This document shows, piece by piece, positions 8,408-17,200 of a stretch of 64,000 nt of DNA; positions within the stretch are counted from its first letter, which is position 1; the number at the start of each line of letters is the position of its first letter. The notes beneath the pieces were generated by a model that saw only the letters and a program-made list of their open reading frames with translations, searched no databases and was not told the origin of the DNA. The stretch is from Burkholderia stagnalis (lineage in GTDB: Bacteria > Pseudomonadota > Gammaproteobacteria > Burkholderiales > Burkholderiaceae), in NCBI RefSeq assembly GCF_902830275.1, contig NZ_CADESW010000008.1, positions 203,166-267,165 on the forward strand, written 5' to 3'. A program made the translations under genes and the position numbers.

Positions 8408-9313
8408 TTATGCCCGGCCGACCTGCGGATGCGTGAGGCCGCCGAACGCGGCCGGCTCGCCCGGCGACAGGTCGAACAGATCCTGCGTGAAGCCGCGCAC
8501 ATGCTCGGCCGCCGGGCGCTTGCGCAGGCGCGCCGCGTGCGACGGTGCGACGTAGGCGGCCGCGGTTTCGATCGGCGGCACGTCGAACAGGTCGCGCGTG
8601 AAGCCGCGCACCTGTTCCGTCGCCGAACGGCCGCGCAGGCGCGTGACCAGCTCGACGAAGCGGTCGAAATCGCCGTCGCGGGTGGCCTTGTTCACATCGG
8701 CGAGATCGCGCGCCTTCAGCACGCTCGGCTGCGTGAGCCGCACGAAATACGGCGCCTCCAGCTCGACCGACAGCGCGAGCGGATAGCTCTTGCCCGCCTG
8801 CTCCAGCGCGCGCCCCGCGCAATCGACGACCACCGCGCCCTGCGCGGCGCCGAGCCGCTTGCCGCTGCTCACGCTGCGCAGCTGATCGGGAAACACGCGC
8901 AGGCGCGTGCCGATCGTGAGCGCCGTGGATGACGCGCACACCAGCGCGTAGTGATGCCCGCGCGGCCGCCCCGACGGCAGCGTCGCGCGGCTCGTGATGA
9001 AGGTGTGCGGCGGCAGCTGGCGCACCTGGCCGCCCGCATCGACCCACGCATTCCACAGCAGCATCTTCTCGCGCTTGCGCTCGGGCGCACGCGCGCGAGC
9101 GGCCACCGGCGAGAACAGCGCGAGCAGCGCACCCGTGCGGTGCGCGGCGATCTGCGCGCTGCTGCCGAGCGGCTGGTTGATGCCCCACAGAAACCGCCCG
9201 CCCCCCAGCCGGCGCTCCCATTCCTTGCGGAGCACCACGGCAGGAAGTTCTTCGCCGGACTCGGAACCGATCTTCGTCCAGCAAAACGTTCGGGGGAGGT
9301 GTTTCAGTGTCAT
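8408..9313 (-). CDS. Protein of unknown function with a duplicated C-terminal motif
   Basis: A 301-residue cytoplasmic protein from the ATG at 9313 (MTLKHLPRTFCWTKIGSE). No family is assigned with confidence. The N-terminus FCWTKIGSESGEELPAVVLR followed by KEWERR and GRFLWGINQPLG has the look of a conserved domain. The C-terminus carries a 33-residue repeat: EQVRGFTRDLFDVPP and then EHVRGFTQDLFDLSP, each after an Arg-rich linker. No signal peptide or membrane helix is visible. It is divergent from a small HTH protein, sharing a 70-base AT-richer gap, so the pair is probably co-regulated. Confidence 0.6.
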   Translation of the reverse strand: MTLKHLPRTFCWTKIGSESGEELPAVVLRKEWERRLGGGRFLWGINQPLGSSAQIAAHRTGALLALFSPVAARARAPERKREKMLLWNAWVDAGGQVRQLPPHTFITSRATLPSGRPRGHHYALVCASSTALTIGTRLRVFPDQLRSVSSGKRLGAAQGAVVVDCAGRALEQAGKSYPLALSVELEAPYFVRLTQPSVLKARDLADVNKATRDGDFDRFVELVTRLRGRSATEQVRGFTRDLFDVPPIETAAAYVAPSHAARLRKRPAAEHVRGFTQDLFDLSPGEPAAFGGLTHPQVGRA

Positions 9314-9356
9314 CAACTTTCTCGGGATGCAGCAGCTTGCCAGCTTCAGCAAGTCA

Positions 9357-9385
9357 TTCAATAGCCGTAACTGTATAGGTATAAT
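9357..9385 (+). promoter_or_regulatory. Candidate sigma-70 promoter with leaderless transcript
   Basis: A perfect -10 hexamer TATAAT lies at 9380-9385, with a weak -35 (TTCAAT, 9357-9362) 17 bases upstream. Transcription would start about 9392-9393, exactly at the second ATG of the HTH gene (9393). The first ATG (9384) lies inside the -10 box and could not be on this transcript. Confidence 0.45.
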
Positions 9386-9392
9386 GCATCGC

Positions 9393-9731
9393 ATGGAAGC
9401 CCCGGATACTGATTTTCCCGTTGATGACCTGTTGCGCCGCTTGATGGCGGATACTCGCTCGTCCAGCGAAATAGCGCGGCTTTCCGGGGTCAGCCAGCCG
9501 ACCGTGTCACGCCTTCGGCAGTCGAACGGGCGCCGCCTGCGCCGCAGCGCGCCATTCAATAAGCTATGCACTTTCTATGGTGTCGACATGCGTCCGTCGC
9601 GGCGCCGCTATAACGAACTGCTGCGCGACGCGATCGTCGACGCGTGGGACGGCTCCGACGAGCACGGGCGCGCGCTGCTGGTCGTGATCCAGGGCTTGAA
9701 GGATTTGCAGGGGAAGGCCGACGACGGATGA
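9393..9731 (+). CDS. Small helix-turn-helix regulator
   Basis: A 112-residue protein with an N-terminal HTH: SSEIARLSGVSQPTVSRLRQ (about residues 22-41) is a clear Xre/Fis-like helix-turn-helix, followed by a short helical region ending FYGVDM and a C-terminal helix. No ligand domain. The start at 9393 is chosen because the likely -10 box overlaps the upstream ATG at 9384 (three residues longer). Divergent from the 301-aa protein and probably its regulator, possibly also autoregulated through the short gap. A strong terminator follows at 9782-9825. The function is inference. Confidence 0.65.
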   Translation: MEAPDTDFPVDDLLRRLMADTRSSSEIARLSGVSQPTVSRLRQSNGRRLRRSAPFNKLCTFYGVDMRPSRRRYNELLRDAIVDAWDGSDEHGRALLVVIQGLKDLQGKADDG

Positions 9732-9781
9732 CGCGGCGGGCGGGCGCCGCCGCAAGTGACGAGCGCATAAGAAGCATGCCG

Positions 9782-9825
9782 AACGGGCGGTGACGATCAT
9801 GGGTCGTCGCCGCCCGTTTCGTTTT
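9782..9825 (+). terminator. Rho-independent terminator
   Basis: A 15-bp stem, AACGGGCGG (9782-9790) with CCGCCCGTT (9810-9818), extended inward by TGACGA/TCGTCG (one G-T pair), with loop TCATGGG, followed by TTCGTTTT. It lies 50 bases after the HTH gene stop. Confidence 0.75.
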
Positions 9826-10146
9826 CGCGCGAATGAACGGCGGCATCGAGATGCCCGGCCTCGCCGCCGGCGAGGCGCGCAACCCGGAGAAGTCGCCGCA
9901 CGCGTGCCGTTCTCCCGGCGAGAACATGGCGTTCTGTCCCAGCCGGCTATGCATCGCGCCGGAGGTTCGCACGAGCCACCCGCCGCCGGCCGGCACGCAA
10001 CCGGCGGCCTCCGCATGACCGACTGTTGCCCAGCCGACGACAGTCCGTTCCGCGCGCGCCGGCTACCGGGCGCCGATACGGCCCTGTAACGTTGCGGTCG
10101 TGACGGCGCGGCCACGCACAACCCCACTCCCGAACCGGAAACCCTC
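9826..10146. other. Intergenic stretch without a recognisable gene
   Basis: Between the terminator and the HMA-like gene. A 61-codon open frame (9833-10018) exists but has no ribosome site and no plausible protein character. I see no repeat or RNA element. Confidence 0.4.
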
Positions 10147-10350
10147 ATGGAATTCATGCTCGACCACGCGATCGACGACGCGGCAACCCAGGACATCTCG
10201 CATCAGATCCGGACCGTCGACCCGGATGCCGAGGTTCAGGTCGACCCGGCGAACCGCACGGTCCACGTCGATTCGTGGCTGTTCGCCGAGGAGTTCTTCG
10301 TCGCGTTCGACGATGCCGGCTACGCCGTCGTGCGCATCAACGACCGCTGA
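10147..10350 (+). CDS. Small HMA-fold-like protein lacking the CxxC metal site
   Basis: A 67-residue acidic protein. The pattern (IDDAATQDISHQIRTVDPDA, VDPANRTVHVD, then FVAFDDAGYAVVRI) follows the beta-alpha-beta layout of heavy-metal-associated domains, in which the last motif is usually 'ALEEAGYEV'. The CxxC metal-binding pair is absent, so a copper-chaperone role is not supported. It is followed after about 60 bases by an OsmC protein and then a pirin, all on the plus strand, which suggests a small stress-related operon. The family call is by eye. Confidence 0.55.
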   Translation: MEFMLDHAIDDAATQDISHQIRTVDPDAEVQVDPANRTVHVDSWLFAEEFFVAFDDAGYAVVRINDR

Positions 10351-10408
10351 GCCGCGGCATCCGCCCGCCCCGTTTTCCATCGACGTCATCCTTCATCGGA
10401 AATCTCCC

Positions 10409-10810
10409 ATGGCAAATTCGACCGTCGCCGCGCATCTCGGCGCGCTCCACTATCGCGTCACGCTGACCGCCGGCGCCCACACCCTGCACAGCGACGTGCC
10501 GGAACGGCTCGGCGGCGGCGACAGCGGCCCCGATCCGCACGACCTCCTGCTGTCGGCGCTCGGCGCCTGCACGGCGATCACCGTCGCGATGTATGCGCAG
10601 CGCAAGGAATTGCCGCTCGACAGCATCGACGTGCGGCTCGCGATCACCGACGAACGCCCGGGCGCGCCGACGAAGATCGCGCGCGACATCACGCTGAACG
10701 GCAACCTGACGGCCGGGCAACGCGACCGCCTGCTGGAAATCGCGAACGCGTGCCCGATTCACCGGCTGCTCACCGGCGACGTCGAGATCGACAGCCGCCT
10801 GACCGCGTGA
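10409..10810 (+). CDS. OsmC-family peroxiredoxin-like protein
   Basis: A 133-residue OsmC/Ohr-superfamily protein, cytosolic, expected to reduce organic hydroperoxides with a Cys pair. Both active cysteines are visible: ALGACTAITVAMYAQRK (about residue 56) and NACPIHRLL (about 116). The spacing and the DPHDLLLSALGAC lead-in fit the YhfA/YmaD-type OsmC branch, not Ohr. The ATG at 10409 was chosen because GGAAAT precedes it and MANSTV is a typical start. The next gene, a pirin, is 60 bases downstream. Confidence 0.85.
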   Translation: MANSTVAAHLGALHYRVTLTAGAHTLHSDVPERLGGGDSGPDPHDLLLSALGACTAITVAMYAQRKELPLDSIDVRLAITDERPGAPTKIARDITLNGNLTAGQRDRLLEIANACPIHRLLTGDVEIDSRLTA

Positions 10811-10816
10811 CGCGGG

Positions 10817-10855
10817 CCTTTGCCTTTGATTGCCTTTGCCTTTGATTGCCTTTGA
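10817..10855. repeat. 16-bp tandem repeat before the pirin gene
   Basis: CCTTTGCCTTTGATTG occurs at 10817-10832 and 10833-10848, with a partial third copy to 10855. It lies between the OsmC stop and the pirin ribosome site (CCAGGAGA) and changes only the spacing between the two genes. Confidence 0.85.
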
Positions 10856-10871
10856 CCAGGAGATTCACGAC

Positions 10872-11792
10872 ATGGACACCCGCGCCGACACGCCGCAGGC
10901 CTCCCCCGCACCCGGCCAGCAGGCCGCCGAACGCTACCCGGCGCGCGCCGCGGAAGTCGGCGCGCTGCCGATCCACCGCGCACTGCCGAACCGCCTGCGC
11001 AAAACCGTCGGCGCGTGGTGCTTCCTGGATCACGCGGGGCCCGTCGCAGTGTCCGCCGACACCGGCATGCACGTCGGCCCGCATCCGCACATCGGCCTGC
11101 AGACCTTCACGTGGATGATCGAAGGCGAGGTGCTGCATCGCGACAGCCTCGGCTACGAGCAGGTGATCCGGCCCGGCGAGGTCAACCTGATGACCGCCGG
11201 CCGCGGCATCGCGCACACCGAGGACACCGTGTCGCCCGACGGGCGCTTTCATGCGGTGCAGTTGTGGATCGCGCTGCCCGATGCGCATCGCGACCGCGCG
11301 CCCGCGTTCGAGAACTACCGGAACCTGCCGGTGCACCGCGACGGCGGCTTCACGATCACCGTGCTGGCCGGCGCCGCGTTCGACCGCGTGTCGCCGGCGC
11401 AGGTGTATTCGCCGCTGGTCGGGCTCGACTTCGCGTCGGACGGCGCCGCGCAACTCGCGATGCCGCTCGATCCGGCGTTCGAGCATGCGGTCTACGTGCT
11501 GAGCGGCGACGTGACCGTCGACGGCGCGGCGCTCGAACCGGACGTGCTGCTTTATCTCGGCACCGGGCGCGACCGGCTCGACCTGAAGACCGGTGGCGCC
11601 GCGAAGTTCATCGTGCTGGGCGGCGCACCGTTCGAGGAAACGCTGCTGATCTGGTGGAACTTCGTCGCGCGCAACCCGGCGGAAATGGTCGCGGCGGCCG
11701 ACGCGTGGCACGCGCAGCGCGGCTTCGGCGACGTGCCGGGCGCCGCCGCCCCGCGCATGCCGGCGCCCGCGCTGCCGCCGACGTGGAAGTAG
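10872..11792 (+). CDS. Pirin-family protein
   Basis: A 306-residue two-cupin protein, cytosolic and iron-binding; some bacterial pirins have quercetin dioxygenase activity, but the physiological role is usually unknown. The N-terminal cupin has the metal motif around HVGPHPHIGLQTFTWMIEGE (His residues near 66-70) and GRGIAHTEDTV with the Glu/His completing the site. The C-terminal pirin domain (about 190-290) ends with the typical GGAPFEETLLIWWNFVARN. AGGAGA lies 8 bases before the ATG. Third gene of a plus-strand group; convergent with pbpC, whose stop is only 12 bases away. Confidence 0.92.
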   Translation: MDTRADTPQASPAPGQQAAERYPARAAEVGALPIHRALPNRLRKTVGAWCFLDHAGPVAVSADTGMHVGPHPHIGLQTFTWMIEGEVLHRDSLGYEQVIRPGEVNLMTAGRGIAHTEDTVSPDGRFHAVQLWIALPDAHRDRAPAFENYRNLPVHRDGGFTITVLAGAAFDRVSPAQVYSPLVGLDFASDGAAQLAMPLDPAFEHAVYVLSGDVTVDGAALEPDVLLYLGTGRDRLDLKTGGAAKFIVLGGAPFEETLLIWWNFVARNPAEMVAAADAWHAQRGFGDVPGAAAPRMPAPALPPTWK

Positions 11793-11804
11793 GCGCGGCC
11801 CGAG

Positions 11805-14213
11805 CTACTGTTCGAGCCCGACCGCCAGCGGCCGCTGGTCGCTGCGGCCGTGGTCGTCGACCACCCGCACCGTGAAGCTGCCGGCGGTGCCCGGCTGCCA
11901 GAACAGCACGTCGCCCGGCGCGCTGCGGCCGACATACGCGTCGTTGACGAACCAGTAGAGCGCATGCGCGCTCGCGTCGGCCGTCGCGTTGAACGCGATG
12001 CGCGTGTCGCGCGCGTCCTTCACGCGCATCGCGTAGGTGCTGCCGCGCAGCGGCGACGTGATCCGCGGCGGATCGCCGTCCACCTGCCCCGCGTTCGCGC
12101 AATCGGGGTTCTGCGGCGGGTGCCGGCGCGGGATGCCGGCCTTCGCGAACACCTGCTGCAGGTCCGACGGCCAGAACTCGAAGATTTCGGTGTGCGTGCG
12201 CTTGCCGTCGTGCGGCGGGCACGCGGGCCGGCCAGTCGCGTCGTCGATCACGACAGGCCGGTGCACGGTGCTCACGCGGATCGGCGACGTGCCGGGGATG
12301 AACCACGTCCAGCCCTGCTGCGGACACCACTCGTTCGGCAAGTCGCCGCTCGCGAGGCAGATCCGCACGCGCTTCACGCGCGGCGGCGCCGGCCGCGGCG
12401 GCTCGGCGAGCGCGCGTTCGGCGCCCAGCGCGTCGACGATCTGGAAGAACAGCGGCGCGGCCGCATCGACGCCGACGAAGGCCGTGTTGCTCGAATTGTC
12501 GAAATTGCCGACCCACACGATCAGCACGTACGGCCCGAACACGCCGGCCGTCCACGCGTCGCGGAACGACCATGACGTGCCGGTCTTCCAGTACACCGGC
12601 AACTGCACCGGCTGCGCGCCGCTCGTCTCGTCGGGGCGCAGGTGCTGGCGCAGCATGTCCATCGTCATGAAGCTCGCCTCCGCGCTCAGCAGCCGGCGGC
12701 CCGGCGCGACCGGTTCGTCCGCGCGCAGCCGCAGCGGCCGGAACACGCCGCCGTTCGCGAGCATCGCGTAGAGGCCGGCCAGATCCTGCATCGTCACCTC
12801 GCCGCCGCCGAGCACGAGCGCGAGCCCGTAATGCTGCGCGCTCGCGAGCCGGCGCACGCCGGCGTCCTGCAGGAAGCGGTACAGGTCGGGCTGCCTGAGC
12901 TGCGACGCAACCCATACCGCGGGTACGTTGCGGCTGCGGTTCAGCGCATCGGTCGCGGTGATCGGCCCGAGAAAATGGCCGTCGAAATTCTCCGGCGCGT
13001 ACGGGCCGAACGACGTCGGCACGTCGCGCAGCACCGTCTGCGGATGCAGCACGCCCTGGTCGAAGCCGAGCGCGTAGATGAACGGCTTGAGCGTCGAGCC
13101 CGGCGAGCGCCGCGCGAGGGTGCCGTTCACCTGCCCCTGGATCGCGCGGTCGAAGAAGTTCGCGGAGCCGACCAGTGCCTTCACGCCCATGTCGCGCGTG
13201 TCGACCAGGATCGCGGCCGCGTTGGCGATGCCGTGCGTGTCGTTGCGCGCGACATAGCGGCCGACCTGCCGCTCCAGCGCGCGCTGCAGGCCGAGATCGA
13301 GCGTCGTGACGAGCCGCGCGTCGTCACTGTCGCCGTCGCCGCCGCGGTTGCGCCATGCGGCGCGCGCGGCGAGCGCCTGGTCGACCGCATGCGGCGCGTC
13401 GAACGGCAGCGCGGCGAGCGGGCGCATCGCGAGCGGCAGCGCGAACAGCGGCTCGAGCGCCGCATCGCGCGGGTGGCGTTCGAGCCAGCGCGCGTACAGC
13501 CGGTTGCGCGACACCGTGAGCGCGCGATTGATCTCGTCCTGCCCCGCGCCGCCGCGCACGCGCCGCGCAGGGTCCTGCGGAATCACCGCGAGCGCGAGCG
13601 CCTCGGGCAGCGTCAGCGCGTCGGGCTGGCGATCGAAATACGCGACGCTCGCCGTGCCCGCGCCTTCGACGTTGCGGCCATACGGCGCGTCGTTCAGGTA
13701 GGCCTCGAGGATCTGCCGCTTCGAATAGAACAGTTCGAGCTGCAGCGCGCGCCCGACCTGCTCGAGCTTGCCGAGCGGCGTGCGCGTGTTGAGCCGCCAC
13801 AGCGAGCGCGCGAGCTGCATCGTCAGCGTCGAGCCGCCCTGCGGATTGCGGCCGCGCACGTAGGTGACCCACGCGCCGCGCGCCAGGCCGTACGGGTTGA
13901 AGCCGGGGTGCCACCAGAACCAGCGGTCCTCGTGCAGCATCACGGCCTCGACGAGCTGCGGCGACATCCGTTCGAGCGGCACCCACAGCCGGTAGCGGTC
14001 GTCCTTCGCGAGCGTGAGCCGCAGCAGCCGGCCGTTCGCGTCGAATACCGCGGTCGACGACGGCTTCCAGTCGCGCAGCGCCGGATGCGGCCACAACCGG
14101 AAGCCGGCCAGCACCGCCGCCGCCAGCAGCACGCCGGCGATCACGTTCTGCCAGCGGTGCAGCCAGCGCGCGGCGCCGTGCAGGCGCTGGCGGATTGCCG
14201 AGCCGTCAGCCAT
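11805..14213 (-). CDS. pbpC: Penicillin-binding protein 1C
   Basis: Bifunctional inner-membrane peptidoglycan synthase of 802 residues. Order: cytoplasmic start, one membrane helix (VIAGVLLAAAVLAGFRLW, about 24-42), glycosyltransferase GT51 domain with the catalytic region LHEDRWFWWHPGFNPYG and RNPQGGSTLTMQLAR, transpeptidase domain with SPGSTLKPF (Ser-Lys-type STLK), SRN and YWKTGTS, and a C-terminal PBP1C-specific BiPBP_C domain of about 90 residues. It follows the alpha-2-macroglobulin gene by 51 bases on the same strand. That pairing is seen in many proteobacteria, where the macroglobulin is thought to protect and PbpC to repair the wall. Confidence 0.95.
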   Translation of the reverse strand: MADGSAIRQRLHGAARWLHRWQNVIAGVLLAAAVLAGFRLWPHPALRDWKPSSTAVFDANGRLLRLTLAKDDRYRLWVPLERMSPQLVEAVMLHEDRWFWWHPGFNPYGLARGAWVTYVRGRNPQGGSTLTMQLARSLWRLNTRTPLGKLEQVGRALQLELFYSKRQILEAYLNDAPYGRNVEGAGTASVAYFDRQPDALTLPEALALAVIPQDPARRVRGGAGQDEINRALTVSRNRLYARWLERHPRDAALEPLFALPLAMRPLAALPFDAPHAVDQALAARAAWRNRGGDGDSDDARLVTTLDLGLQRALERQVGRYVARNDTHGIANAAAILVDTRDMGVKALVGSANFFDRAIQGQVNGTLARRSPGSTLKPFIYALGFDQGVLHPQTVLRDVPTSFGPYAPENFDGHFLGPITATDALNRSRNVPAVWVASQLRQPDLYRFLQDAGVRRLASAQHYGLALVLGGGEVTMQDLAGLYAMLANGGVFRPLRLRADEPVAPGRRLLSAEASFMTMDMLRQHLRPDETSGAQPVQLPVYWKTGTSWSFRDAWTAGVFGPYVLIVWVGNFDNSSNTAFVGVDAAAPLFFQIVDALGAERALAEPPRPAPPRVKRVRICLASGDLPNEWCPQQGWTWFIPGTSPIRVSTVHRPVVIDDATGRPACPPHDGKRTHTEIFEFWPSDLQQVFAKAGIPRRHPPQNPDCANAGQVDGDPPRITSPLRGSTYAMRVKDARDTRIAFNATADASAHALYWFVNDAYVGRSAPGDVLFWQPGTAGSFTVRVVDDHGRSDQRPLAVGLEQ

Positions 14214-14264
14214 GCGCCGGGCCGCCTGCCGCAGACGCCGGCGCCGGCGTGCGCGCCGCCGCCG

Positions 14265-17200
14265 TCATCGCGCGCGCCCGACCGTCAGCGTCGCGCCGCC
14301 CGGCGACTGCGCCTGCACGCGCCGGTCGTACATCGATTCGCCGTACGCAGGCGGCACGACGAAGCGGCCCGCGTTGCTCGCCTTGATCCGGTATACGAAC
14401 TCGCGCACGTCGGTGGTCGCGGTGCCGTAGATCACCACGCGATCCTCGCGCACGTCCGCGTACTCCGGCTTCCAGCTCGACCCCGCGACGCCGATCGGCG
14501 AACGCCACGGCGCATTCGCGGCGGCGGCCGCGTCCGCGTTCTCGCCGCCGTCCTGCGCGTCGGTTGCCGGCGGCGGCGCGATCACCGGATCGAAGCCGCC
14601 CGGCAGCAGGTCGACGATCGCAACGTTGCCGACGTTCGCGGCGCCCGTCGCGCGGATCTTCAGGTGCACGTCGATTTCCTGGCCGAGCGTCGCCTTGTCG
14701 AGCGGCTTGCCGTTCGTATCGGTGTACTCGCGCACGATCTCGAGGCCGTCCTTGATCGCCTTCGTCGACGTGCCGCGGTCGTAGCCCGACTGGCTCGCGA
14801 TCCACCATGCGGGCAGTGCGCTGCCGTTCACGATGTCGACGCGCGTCGCACCGGCCCCCCATGTGCCCGAACGCACGAGGTTCGCCTGGATCGACGACAC
14901 GTCCTTCGGCGCGCCGCCCGCGCGCACCTCGTCGATCGCGAGCTTGTCGAGGCCGGTCGCGGTCGCCCCCGCATACGCATCGAGCGCGAGGATCGTCATC
15001 GACGACGACAGCGTGTTGTAGCGGTTGCGCGCGAGCGGCGCCGCGATGTTCTCCATCACGCGCGGCGACAGCTTGCGCACGCGCTCGGGGAAGTGCTTCG
15101 CGACCAGATACAGCACGCTCGCGTCGCGCGTCAGCGGATCGATGTAGTAGCCGGCCTCGTACGGTTCGCTGCGCGCCGCCTTGCGTTCGAGCAGCGCCTG
15201 CGGGCCCGCGATCAGCGCGGCCGCCTCCTTGTCCTGCTTCAGCAGCTGGTACGACGCGGCGAGCCACCCGGCCGCGAGATCGTTCTTCCAGTCGTTCGGA
15301 TACGCGTCCTGCAGCCGCTTCTGCACGGCCGCGAGGCTGTTGGTCGTCACGTTGCCCTCGCGCGTCAGCAGGTACACCGCGTACGCGCGCTGCCGCAGCA
15401 GGTCGAGCGAGCCGAGCCGGTCGTTCGCCGCGAGCTGCTGCAGATACTGGTTGCCCGCGTCGAGCATGTCCTTCGGCACCGCCGCGCCGCGCTCGCGCGC
15501 GTCGATCAGCACGTGCATCGCATATGCGGACACGAACGGATCGGCGTCGGGCGTCGCGCTCCACAGCCCGAAGCCGCCCTGCGCGTTCTGCCGCGTGCGC
15601 AGCGCGCCGAAGAACTGCGCGGCCGCGTCCACGGCGGCTTTCCCGGCCGCTGCCGCCGACGCGGCCTGCGGTTGGCGCGGGCTCGTCAGCGCCCGCACCG
15701 ACAGCCACTTCGACGCGAACAGCCGCGGCACGACCGCGCTCACCATCTGCTCGCTGCAGTAATGATCGAAGTTGACGAGATACGATGCGAGCCCCTCCGA
15801 CAGCACGAGCGGCGCGGTCGAAACGCTCGCGTCGCGTGCCGCGTAGGCGTCGTACATCGCGCGCAGGTTCGGCACGCTCGCCTTCTTGCCCGCGTCGAGC
15901 CGCGCGAAGTCGAGCTGCGTGCGGAACGCGGCGGCCGGCCGCACCGCGACGTCGACGCTTTGCTGCGCGGCCTTCGCGCCGTAGCGCGCGCCGAACGACA
16001 GCGTGCCGGAGCCGAGCGTGTCGGTCGCCTTCACGCGGAACAGCACGACGCCTTCGCGCATCGGCGCGAGCGCGACGTTCTGCGTCGCGGGGCCGACCAC
16101 CTGCAGTTGCGGGCCCGTCTTCAGCGTGACCGCGACCGGCACCGGCGCGTTGCCGGCGCCGGTCAGGTTGTTCGCGACGCCGACGCTCACTTCCGCCTCG
16201 TCGCCCGGCGCGAGCGTGGTCGGCACGTTCGGCGACAGCACGAAATCGCCGCGCACCGTCGTCGCGCCTTCGTAGGTGCCGATCAGGTCCGGCGACACCG
16301 ACACGGCCATCACGCGCAGCCGGCCGTTGAAGTAATCGGGCACGGTGTAGCTCACGCGCGTGTCGCCGTTCACGTCGACGATCCCCGACCAGTAGACCAC
16401 CGGCTTGTCGCGCTTGCGCTTGAACGGGTTGAGCTGGCGGCCGGGCGCGTCGTCGGCGTCGCCGCCCGGCGCGGCCATCGACATCAGCTTCTCGAAGTCC
16501 GGCAGGATCAGGTCGAGAATCTGCGACGTGCCGACTTCCAGCATCCGCTTGCGGAAGAAGAACTTCAGCGGATCGCCGAGCTTGTAGCGCGCGACCTGCA
16601 GGATCCCCTCGTCGACGGCGAACACCACGACCTTCGCGGGCTTCGCCGAATGCACGGTGAAGGTGGCGGTGTCGCCCGGCTTCACGAGCGCGGGCGCGTC
16701 GACCGTGAGCGCGTTGCGGCGCGCGTCGAGGTTCACCGAGAACGGCACGACGCCGTAGCTCAGCGGGCTCATGAAAATCTCGTCCGACGACGGGTCGCGA
16801 ATGTACTGCACGTTGATGTAGCCGTTGCCCTCGAAGCCGGCCGGCACCGTGATGTGCTGGATCGAGCTCGTCGTATCGGCATGGAACCACGCATGCGCGT
16901 ACACCTTGTCGCGCTCGATCGTGATCAGGCCGCTGCCCGCGTACGGCGCGCGGATCGCGATCTCGACCTGCTCGCCCGGCTTGTAGTCGTGCTTGCCGAG
17001 GCTCACCTGCAGCTCCGCGTTGCGGTCGAGGGAGCGCGACACGTTCGCGTCGCCCGCGACCGCGTACTCGATGCGGTTCACCGCAGTGCCGTCCGCGCGG
17101 CGGATCACCAGCGCGTAGCTGCCCGGCTTGTCGGTGCGCAGCGCGTAGTCGAGGCCCGCGGCCGGAATCGTCAGCGGCTTCTCGTCGACCGGCACTTCCT

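Noticed and set aside
9833..10018. 61-codon plus-strand frame after the terminator
   Set aside because: No ribosome site and no protein-like composition.
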